Shown: piece by piece, positions 1-4,856 of the stretch
Layout of the letters: each line of letters starts with the position of its first letter
Position numbering within the stretch: position 1 is the first letter of the stretch
NCBI GenBank assembly: GCA_014804285.1
Contig: JAAVAA010000029.1
Coordinates: 47,332 to 56,680, forward strand
Reading direction: 5' to 3'
Origin: Lachnospiraceae bacterium
GTDB taxonomy: Bacteria > Bacillota > Clostridia > Lachnospirales > Lachnospiraceae
DNA length: 9,349 bases
The notes under the pieces: model-generated
Databases searched by the model: none
Told to the model about the DNA's origin: nothing
What the model saw: the letters and a program-made list of their open reading frames with translations, nothing else
Program-made: the position numbers and the translations under genes

Positions 1-94
1 TTGTTCTGTTTGGCATGTGACCGATCCAGCAGTGTCTGCACCGATTGGGGCAGCCATACATATCAACAACCAGTGATAAAGATTTATCAATCAT
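1..94 (-). CDS. Radical SAM protein, N-terminal fragment (cut by window edge)
   Basis: This is the first 31 codons of a minus-strand gene that continues beyond base 1. The translation starts MIDKSLSLVVDMYGCPNRC and continues RHCWIGHMPNRT. It shows an intact CX3CX2C motif (Cys15, Cys19, Cys22), the [4Fe-4S] cluster ligand set of radical SAM enzymes, placed very near the N terminus. The residue after the third Cys is Trp, where many radical SAM proteins have an aromatic. The ATG at 94 is preceded by GGAAGGAAA at about 101-109 with good spacing, which fixes the start. Substrate and subfamily cannot be judged from 31 residues; the C-terminal part, which might hold a SPASM or other auxiliary domain, is outside the window. 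The gene is divergent from the Rpn gene at 341. The class call is confident, the function unknown. Confidence 0.85.
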   Translation of the reverse strand, partial: MIDKSLSLVVDMYGCPNRCRHCWIGHMPNRT

Positions 95-144
95 ATTCGT
101 TTCCTTCCGTAAATACCGATTTCCTGAAACTCCGATATACAAGT

Positions 145-173
145 ATTTTATCAGACATCTCTGTAGATTTCTA
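145..173 (-). promoter_or_regulatory. Putative SigA promoter of the radical SAM gene
   Basis: On the minus strand there is a -10 TAAAAT (145-150) with a TGA extension just upstream, and a weak -35 TAGAAA (168-173) separated by 17 bp. It would give a leader of about 45 nt to the ATG at 94. The extended -10 lies in a 12-bp sequence (144-155) repeated in inverted orientation at 222-233. Confidence 0.5.
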
Positions 174-203
174 TTTCTTTAGGAAAATTTTATAATGGAA
201 ATA

Positions 204-232
204 TTGTAAAAAGTCTGACTATCTGATAAAAT
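204..232 (+). promoter_or_regulatory. Putative SigA promoter of the Rpn gene
   Basis: The plus strand has TTGTAA (204-209) and TAAAAT (227-232) with a 17-bp spacer and a TGA extended -10. The -10 lies in TCTGATAAAATA (222-233), the exact inverted copy of 144-155. A transcript from here would have a leader of about 100 nt before the ATG at 341, with no other recognisable structure. Confidence 0.5.
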
Positions 233-340
233 AACCGCATCTTAGATTCGTATATATTCTATCGCCGGAATTATTCTGTGTATTATTTCTTAAGAGGTTT
301 TGTCAATCACATTTCCCAAAACTATGTAAGGAGTATATTT

Positions 341-1300
341 ATGGGACAAAAGAATAATGTTATATGCAGCTATTTATCGGAACCCGCTATTTTCGCGGAC
401 TTCATTAATGGAAGTATCCATAATGGGGAAAAAGTTGTTTTCCCACACCAGTTATCAGCTAATGGGACGGTCTATTACCAGAAAGAAAATCATAGACCAT
501 CTGATAAGCACAAGACCCAATATATCGAAAGGCAGCGGGATATCCTCAAAACTATCTGCAACAATAACTGTTATGTCGTAATCGGCATTGAAGCGCAGGA
601 TAAAGTGAGTTACACCATGCCGCTTCGGTGTATGGAGTATGATGTTATCGAGTACAAAAGGCAGTTGAAAGAATTGGGCAGAAACCGGATAGAAAAGTTG
701 TCCGATAGTGAATTCCTTTCCGGCATGGCAAAGGGAGAAAAACTAAATCCCGTTACAACAATTGTGTTTTACCATGGAGAAGATCCATATGATGGTTGCG
801 TCAATCTGCATGATATGTTAGAATTAGGAGAAGAAAAACGAACGTTTAAACGCTTGGTTGCAGACTATCATATTAATTTGGTCAAAGCCGAAGATCTTGA
901 TGAAAACATGTTTGAAACGGGCCTTCATGAGCTGATTGGTTTTTTAAAACACCGGAATGATAAGCAGGGATTGATAAATTTCATTGAACAGGACAAAGAG
1001 CGGATCCAGAATATGGACGAGGCGACTCTTGATGCAGTCAGTGTTATGCTGAGTATCCCTGCGTTTATTACCAAGGGGGAGGACAAAATGGAAGGAGAGG
1101 AACATAATTTGTGTAGAGCATTGACGGAATGGCTTGCCGATGAGCGGAAGGCCGGGATAGAAGAAGGACAAAAGGAAGGTGAAAATCGTTTTGCCAGCCT
1201 GACTTCTGTTTTACTGGCGGCTGACAGGATAAGTGATCTTACCAAAGCAGCTTCTGATGCAGTATATAGAGAATCTTTATATCAAGAATTTGCATTATAA
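341..1300 (+). CDS. Rpn-family PD-(D/E)XK nuclease / putative transposase
   Basis: The 319-residue protein resembles clostridial members of the Rpn (recombination-promoting nuclease, formerly transposase_31/PDDEXK_2) family. An N-terminal region with IFADFINGSIHNGE (18-30) is typical. The likely catalytic core is Asp67 (in ERQRDILK) and Glu84-X-Gln86 (in GIEAQDKVSYTMPLR), a PD-(D/E)XK variant with Gln in the Lys position. The middle part (PVTTIVFYHGEDPYDG, LHDML, YHINLV) also fits the family. The C-terminal 70 residues carry the GIEEGQKEG stretch and the YRESLYQEFAL end usual for these proteins. The start at 341 is chosen because TAAGGAG (327-333) lies 7 bp upstream; an in-frame GTG at 278 has no ribosome binding site. 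Rpn proteins are DNA endonucleases reported to act in recombination and phage defence; that role here is inferred. A second start is nested in its 3' end. Confidence 0.85.
   Translation: MGQKNNVICSYLSEPAIFADFINGSIHNGEKVVFPHQLSANGTVYYQKENHRPSDKHKTQYIERQRDILKTICNNNCYVVIGIEAQDKVSYTMPLRCMEYDVIEYKRQLKELGRNRIEKLSDSEFLSGMAKGEKLNPVTTIVFYHGEDPYDGCVNLHDMLELGEEKRTFKRLVADYHINLVKAEDLDENMFETGLHELIGFLKHRNDKQGLINFIEQDKERIQNMDEATLDAVSVMLSIPAFITKGEDKMEGEEHNLCRALTEWLADERKAGIEEGQKEGENRFASLTSVLLAADRISDLTKAASDAVYRESLYQEFAL
1088..1300 (+). CDS. Intragenic in-frame small protein (RpnS-like C-terminal domain)
   Basis: In the frame of the larger Rpn gene, the ATG at 1088 (Met250 of the long protein) is preceded by AAGGGGGAGG (1073-1082) with a 5-bp spacer. 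This is a stronger ribosome binding site than the one of the full gene. Initiation here would make a 70-residue protein equal to the C-terminal domain alone, starting MEGEEHNLCRALTEW and ending with the YRESLYQEFAL tail, without any nuclease residue. Work on Escherichia coli rpn genes described exactly this arrangement: a short protein from an internal start oligomerises with and blocks the toxic full-length nuclease. That this copy works the same way is inference. The alternative is that the purine-rich run only encodes Lys-Gly-Glu-Asp-Lys. The exact spacing to ATG makes internal initiation likely. Confidence 0.6.
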   Translation: MEGEEHNLCRALTEWLADERKAGIEEGQKEGENRFASLTSVLLAADRISDLTKAASDAVYRESLYQEFAL

Positions 1301-1307
1301 AATTAAT

Positions 1308-1595
1308 GTTTAGTTGAGGAAGGGGACTGAGTCATTTCAGCTTTCTGTGGCGATAGCGCCTTTCGGGATTTTGGGAACCCGGCCGTCACAAATGCCTATT
1401 AGCTGCCCATCGCAGAAACTCAATACCCTGAGATCTAATTTCTATAAAGATGAAATTTTTTTACTCAGGGTATTTCAAACAACTGCTCAGGGCAGCAGCA
1501 TTTTTGTGACAGCCGTTTCTCCAAAATCCATCGAAAGATCACTATAAGCCATGCGAAAGCTGAAACGACTTCAGTCCCCTTGGCCTCACATAAAC
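1308..1595. repeat. Giant imperfect palindrome A (MITE-like or structured RNA)
   Basis: Almost the whole 288 bp folds on itself. Perfect paired blocks, outside to inside, are: 1320-1330 with 1571-1581 (AAGGGGACTGA, 11 bp); 1335-1345 with 1555-1565 (TTTCAGCTTTC, 11 bp); 1385-1392 with 1503-1510 (GTCACAAA, 8 bp); 1402-1408 with 1490-1496 (GCTGCCC, 7 bp); and 1422-1432 with 1464-1474 (AATACCCTGAG, 11 bp). The loop is 1433-1463, itself with an AATTTC/GAAATT hairpin. Weaker pairing joins the blocks and reaches the ends GTTTAGTTGAGG and CCTCACATAAAC. The left end lies only 7 bp after the Rpn stop codon. I see no transposase and no convincing target duplication. An open frame at 1314-1547 is taken to be chance. 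Confidence 0.8.
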
Positions 1596-1652
1596 TATTG
1601 GCTAAATATGCTGGCCGTCAAGCTTTCCGTGGATTATTCAACATAGCTTCCG

Positions 1653-1930
1653 CATTTAGCAGGTTACTACTTCTCAGTGTAAAATGAACTTCCCCAACTA
1701 AAAACGAATGTGAAAGACTTATAGAATTTTTAGCGTCAAAATCAAGAATCCGACTCTCGGTAAATGTGCGACCTGTTTTCTTTGTCCGAACATAGTGAGT
1801 TTGAAAACAGGTCGCTAATATCATTACTGAGAGCGGATTCTTAGATTTTGCCTAAAAATTCTATCGTCTAAGCATCGTTTTTAATTGTGGAAATTCGATT
1901 CACACTTAGAATAATACCTCCGCTAAACGT
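1653..1930. repeat. Giant imperfect palindrome B (MITE-like or structured RNA)
   Basis: This second element of about 278 bp again folds over nearly its full length. Perfect paired blocks are: 1721-1733 with 1852-1864 (ATAGAATTTTTAG, 13 bp); 1744-1752 with 1834-1842 (AAGAATCCG, 9 bp); and 1768-1780 with 1803-1815 (GCGACCTGTTTTC, 13 bp). The loop is 1781-1802. Outer arms pair less well, for example TTTAGC near 1655-1660 with GCTAAA at 1922-1927, and CTAAAAACGA-type sequence at 1698-1707 with its complement near 1875-1888. The right end sequence, read inward on the minus strand (GTTTAGCGGAGG), resembles the left end of palindrome A (GTTTAGTTGAGG). It sits directly after the stop codon of the S-component gene, so it is probably transcribed from the minus strand. 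Confidence 0.8.
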
Positions 1931-1939
1931 TAATTTCAC

Positions 1940-2470
1940 TTATCCCATCTTATAATACAACTCCGCCAGCTTAAATTTAAAGCACAGAATCATGGACACG
2001 ATGGCACCTACCGCTGCCTGTAGGATCTGGAAAGGAAGTTTCAGGATAGCATATTCCGGGGTGCTGTAAAGGTAAGCTCTGCCTAAAGAGTATCCGACTA
2101 CCATGATGATTGCACCCAGAAAAACTCCGGTTCCGGAGGCTATAGCTTTTCGGTCTTTAAAGAGATGACGGGTGCACAGAGATATGACGATAGCCTGTAG
2201 ACCATGGGTTGCCAGAGATACAAACATCGGGGTGGGGTAAAAGAAGAAATCACCCAGAAAAGAGCCGACTCCGCCTACAAGAAATGCATAGAAGGGGTCC
2301 AGTAAAATACCGGCAGTGCAGATGACAATATCGTTTAAATATAGATGACCGCCGGGAACCGGCACGCCAAAGGAGCTTAAAGCCACATTCATTGCCATGA
2401 GCATAGCTGTAACAGCCATCTTGCGCATGGATATTTGATTATTTACGGTTGTTTTTGTTTGTGCTGCCAT
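1940..2470 (-). CDS. ECF transporter S component (orphan substrate-binding subunit)
   Basis: The 176-residue, very hydrophobic protein has about five to six membrane segments, near 16-35, 46-66, 67-80, 85-101, 111-131 and 145-165. It fits the S components of energy-coupling factor vitamin transporters, closest by eye to the PF07155-like group. The first segment holds Ala22-X3-Ala26-X3-Ala30, like the AXXXA contact motif for EcfT. GHLYLNDIVICTAGILLDP (41-59) and the Gly-rich VGGVGSFLGDFFFYPTP (65-81) are the other landmarks. The ATG at 2470 is used because GGGAGG (2478-2483) lies 7 bp upstream; the TTG at 2485 overlaps that site. No EcfA or EcfT gene is nearby, so it would share a common energising module encoded elsewhere (group II ECF). 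The substrate cannot be read from the sequence; a water-soluble vitamin or precursor is expected. Its leader may control translation. Confidence 0.8.
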   Translation of the reverse strand: MAAQTKTTVNNQISMRKMAVTAMLMAMNVALSSFGVPVPGGHLYLNDIVICTAGILLDPFYAFLVGGVGSFLGDFFFYPTPMFVSLATHGLQAIVISLCTRHLFKDRKAIASGTGVFLGAIIMVVGYSLGRAYLYSTPEYAILKLPFQILQAAVGAIVSMILCFKFKLAELYYKMG

Positions 2471-2477
2471 AAAAATT

Positions 2478-2529
2478 CCTCCCAAATATGAATACTTAGC
2501 ATATGCTTGTAGTTATCATACAAGGGAGG
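2478..2529 (-). promoter_or_regulatory. Candidate RBS-sequestering leader RNA (three-way junction)
   Basis: On the minus-strand RNA, CCUCC (2529-2525) can pair with GGAGG (2482-2478), the ribosome binding site of the S-component gene. Within that closing stem, CUUGUA (2524-2519) pairs perfectly with UACAAG (2511-2506) around a 7-nt loop, and AUAUG (2504-2500) pairs perfectly with CAUAU (2490-2486) around a 9-nt loop. This gives a compact three-way junction with one nucleotide between the two inner stems. A competing simple fold pairs CCUCCC and GUAUG with CAUAU and GGGAGG and hides the same site. I recognise no known riboswitch class. The folding is by eye only. Confidence 0.45.
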
Positions 2530-2554
2530 TGGAATGGAGAAAAGTGCCAGAATG

Positions 2555-2582
2555 AATATATTTAACCATGCCAGATTGACAA
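2555..2582 (-). promoter_or_regulatory. Putative SigA promoter of the S-component gene
   Basis: On the minus strand TTGTCA (2577-2582) and TATATT (2555-2560) are 16 bp apart, each one mismatch from consensus. Start of transcription near 2548 would leave a leader of about 78 nt that contains the candidate RNA structure. It separates this gene from degV, whose stop lies about 130 bp upstream. Confidence 0.6.
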
Positions 2583-2712
2583 AATTATATCATAATATCT
2601 TTTTGTATGTTCTCTTTGGATTTACCATGCCGACATTCTCTCATCAACGCGGCCAAAACCATCATATAATACGACTGCTGTATATGCAAACATCGGATCG
2701 CAGCGTATGAAG

Positions 2713-3555
2713 TTATTTTTCTTTGGCAAAGAAAGCAACTGCAATGGCACCGGGACCAGCATGAGTGCCGATGGTACCGCCTACTGTGCTGACGGGAAGA
2801 TTTTGAGTATGATCCTGCCATAATTCTTTACTGTCTTCAATGTACTTTTGAAGAAGAGTATCATTTAAGCCGGTGTAGCCAAGGAAGTAAGGCTTATTAA
2901 CATCAATACCGCTTTCTTTTATTTTTTGCACCAGAAAATTGTTTCCCTGTTTGGAACCTCTTGCTTTTCCTAAGATAATAACCTCGCCGTCGACAACAGC
3001 CACAACGGGTTTGATGGACAAAATCCCGCCTGCAAAGGCGGCTGCTTTACTTACCCGTCCGCCTTTTTTCAGGTATTCCAGAGTATCCAAAAGAGCGATC
3101 AGATGGATGTTCTTTTTTTCTTTTTCCAGCTTTTCTACAATAGAGGGTGCATCCATGCCCTGATCTTTCAGGCGGATAGCATATTCTACCAGTGCACGTT
3201 CCCCAACGGTGACATTTTCACTGTCCACAACATAGACATGCTCGTATTCGGAAGCAGCAATACAGGCACTCTGCCATGTGCCGGAAAGCTTGGAGGACAG
3301 GGTAATAAGGATAACCTCCTTATCTTCCGACAGGGCTTTCTTGATGGCCGCTTCAAAATCGTAAGGCGGAATTTGGCTGGTAGTGGGAAGTTCCCCATCT
3401 TCAATCAGTCTCTCGTAAAATTCCTGATGAGACAGATTGACTCCATCCTGATATTCTGTATCTCCAAAGGTGATGGTCATAGGAAGAACTGTTACATCTT
3501 CCCTTGAGTGGTCAACGATATCCGATGCGGAATCGGTGATGATTTGAATACTCAT
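2713..3555 (-). CDS. DegV family protein (FakB-type fatty-acid-binding protein)
   Basis: The 280-residue protein is the usual length for DegV proteins, which bind one fatty acid and, as FakB, present it to the kinase FakA for phosphorylation and entry into phospholipid synthesis. Family landmarks are IITDSASD (5-12), LPTTSQIPP (56-64), TLSSKLSGTWQSA (85-97), VVDSENVT (109-116), LEYLKKGGRVS (159-169), ILSIKPV (178-184) and GTHAGPGAIAVAFF (263-276). It has no signal peptide and should be cytosolic. The ATG at 3555 is chosen because GGAG lies 6 bp upstream; an ATG at 3567 has no ribosome binding site. No fakA is visible, and Clostridia usually have several DegV paralogues, so the preferred fatty acid is unknown. 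It is transcribed towards the S-component gene but 242 bp away from it. Confidence 0.92.
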   Translation of the reverse strand: MSIQIITDSASDIVDHSREDVTVLPMTITFGDTEYQDGVNLSHQEFYERLIEDGELPTTSQIPPYDFEAAIKKALSEDKEVILITLSSKLSGTWQSACIAASEYEHVYVVDSENVTVGERALVEYAIRLKDQGMDAPSIVEKLEKEKKNIHLIALLDTLEYLKKGGRVSKAAAFAGGILSIKPVVAVVDGEVIILGKARGSKQGNNFLVQKIKESGIDVNKPYFLGYTGLNDTLLQKYIEDSKELWQDHTQNLPVSTVGGTIGTHAGPGAIAVAFFAKEK

Positions 3556-3659
3556 AATATTCTCCATTTCTGTGCTTAAAGCTGCACGTTATCATTTGGT
3601 TGTCAGGCTTGGCGGAAAATCACTTAGAAATTCAGTGATGTTCATTTATGCCGTGACCA

Positions 3660-3688
3660 AGTGTAGCATACTCGGAAGAATACGTCAA
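3660..3688 (-). promoter_or_regulatory. Putative SigA promoter of the degV-family gene
   Basis: On the minus strand TTGACG (3683-3688) and TACACT (3660-3665) are separated by exactly 17 bp, with a TGC extended -10. The leader would be about 98 nt and contains a weak 6-bp hairpin (ATCACT/AGTGAT, 3619-3639) followed by four T, too weak to call an attenuator. Confidence 0.65.
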
Positions 3689-3742
3689 ATTATTAATTAA
3701 TGACCTCTTCTCTGTTTATTTTACTGAAATATATATTCCTGA

Positions 3743-3755
3743 TGACAACTTGTCA
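3743..3755. promoter_or_regulatory. Palindrome TGACAACTTGTCA, possible operator
   Basis: A perfect 6+1+6 inverted repeat lies between the divergent degV-family and licD-family genes. Its right half supplies the TTGTCA that I take as the -35 of the plus-strand promoter, so a protein bound here would block it. The binding protein is unknown; the half-site is of the TGACA/TGTCA kind used by several regulator families. Confidence 0.35.
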
Positions 3756-3777
3756 TTTTATATGCTAAACTTATACA
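3750..3777 (+). promoter_or_regulatory. Putative promoter of the licD-family gene
   Basis: TTGTCA (3750-3755) and TATACA (3772-3777) are 16 bp apart on the plus strand. An overlapping choice is TAAACT (3765-3770) with an upstream TG. The leader to 3851 would be about 65-75 nt and is AT-rich. Confidence 0.45.
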
Positions 3778-3850
3778 AATGTTATCAAAATTTATTTTAT
3801 TATAAATTGAAACAAATTAATTGCAAAGTTTGTCAGGAGAGGGAAGCGTA

Positions 3851-4756
3851 ATGAATTTTGAACCATCCTTTTTTAAAGAAGAAATAAGGTCTGATTTTTT
3901 AGTAGATGAAAAACGAAAAAAGATATGGGCAGTTGAGCTTCAAATCTTGGAAAAAATTGATGAAGTATGTAAAAAACATCATATCACCTATTATGCACAC
4001 TATGGCACTCTTCTCGGTGCTGTACGTCATCAGGGCTTTATCCCCTGGGATGATGATCTCGATATTGCAATGTTTCGAGATGATTATGAAAAGTTCCAGA
4101 AAATCGCGGCTGAAGAATTCACTGAGCCCTATTTTTTCCAAAATGCATATAATGATGGCATCATCCGTTTTATGGCTAAAATCAGGGATAGCAGGACAAC
4201 CGCCATTGAACACATGGCTCCAAGCATCAATCAAGGGATTTTTATTGATATTTTCCCATTAGATGTTGCCCCGGACGGTATTAATGAGGATGGTCCTGTA
4301 ATTTTGGAGATACAAAAGGAAATTTGGACCACCGTGGTTAATCCCCGGGAAATCCTGGAAGAACTAGAAGCTGGGAAACGCTTCGTTCTTGATATTAATA
4401 CTCTTGTAAACCTGATCAAGTTGGACAAACGAGAAAGATTTAGGGAATTTGAAGCCTTCAGTCTCTCTCATTTTGGAGAAACACAAAATGTGGGCTTCAT
4501 GGCAAGACTATTATTCAGAGATCCGCCTGAAATCCTAAAAAAAGACTGGTTTAAAGATGTCGTATATCTTTCCTTTGAAAATATACGCATCCCGGCTCCC
4601 GCTGAATATGACAAGATTCTAACTACACTTTATGGAAATTATCATGAATTTGTCCGTGGCGGCAGCGATCACGAAGGGATTATCATGGATCCTGACATTC
4701 CTTATGGTGAATATTTTTCCAAATATATTTTAGGCGGTAGTCAGAAAAAGGTGTGA
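3851..4756 (+). CDS. LicD family phosphotransferase (phosphocholine-transferase type)
   Basis: The 301-residue protein carries the LicD signature GTLLGAVRHQGFIPWDDDLD (52-71), in which Asp67-Asp68-Asp69 and Asp71 form the metal-binding acidic cluster of this nucleotidyltransferase-fold family. GIFIDIFPLD (129-138) is a second hallmark. The end has the YGNYHEF and PYGEYFSKY features common in the family. LicD enzymes move phosphocholine or a similar phospho-ligand from a CDP carrier to sugars of teichoic acid, capsule or other surface glycans. No choline uptake or activation genes are nearby, so the donor and acceptor here are open. There is no signal peptide or clear membrane segment, so it should act on the cytosolic face. 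The ATG at 3851 follows AGGAGAGGG (3835-3843). It is a single gene, divergent from degV and convergent with the propeller gene. Confidence 0.9.
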   Translation: MNFEPSFFKEEIRSDFLVDEKRKKIWAVELQILEKIDEVCKKHHITYYAHYGTLLGAVRHQGFIPWDDDLDIAMFRDDYEKFQKIAAEEFTEPYFFQNAYNDGIIRFMAKIRDSRTTAIEHMAPSINQGIFIDIFPLDVAPDGINEDGPVILEIQKEIWTTVVNPREILEELEAGKRFVLDINTLVNLIKLDKRERFREFEAFSLSHFGETQNVGFMARLLFRDPPEILKKDWFKDVVYLSFENIRIPAPAEYDKILTTLYGNYHEFVRGGSDHEGIIMDPDIPYGEYFSKYILGGSQKKV

Positions 4757-4802
4757 TGGTTCTAGAAGCTACTTCTTGATAAAGTAGCAGACAACGATTA
4801 AA

Positions 4803-4856
4803 AATTTCCCTTATTTCCCTTTCGGATTCCGCATAAGGGCGAAAATAAGGGAAATT
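4803..4856 (-). terminator. Intrinsic terminator of the beta-propeller gene
   Basis: AATTTCCCTTATTT (4803-4816) and AAATAAGGGAAATT (4843-4856) form a perfect 14-bp stem, with a further CCCTT/AAGGG stem inside. Read on the minus strand the hairpin ends in a TTTTT run, so it fits a terminator for the minus-strand gene. The stem includes part of that gene's stop codon. On the plus strand no T run follows, so it is less convincing for licD. Confidence 0.8.

Noticed and set aside
1..195. Open frame on the plus strand with a TTG start
   Set aside because: It is antisense to the radical SAM start, which has a ribosome binding site and a CX3CX2C motif; the plus frame has no such support.
925..1245. 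106-codon minus-strand frame inside the Rpn gene
   Set aside because: Shadow of the Rpn coding strand; Ser-rich and without a ribosome binding site.
1314..1547. Open frame of 77 codons in palindrome A
   Set aside because: No ribosome binding site, no recognisable protein features, and the sequence is explained by the folding of the element.
1299..1600. Target site duplication flanking palindrome A
   Set aside because: Flanks read TTAAT on the left and TATTGG on the right; no direct repeat longer than two bases could be justified. The flanks of B give none either.
1618..1824. Minus-strand open frame in palindrome B
   Set aside because: Same reasons; it crosses arm, loop and arm, and starts without a ribosome binding site.
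2534..2710. Plus-strand 58-codon frame preceded by GGGAGG
   Set aside because: The GGGAGG is the complement of the CCTCCC that pairs with the S-component ribosome binding site, so it is explained by that hairpin. The frame is antisense to a promoter and leader and has no family features.
3619..3639. Attenuator in the degV leader
   Set aside because: Only a 6-bp AT-rich stem with four T, too weak to separate from chance.
4768..4788. GCTACTT/AAGTAGC hairpin as terminator of licD
   Set aside because: The 7-bp stem is real but no T run follows; at most it helps transcript stability.
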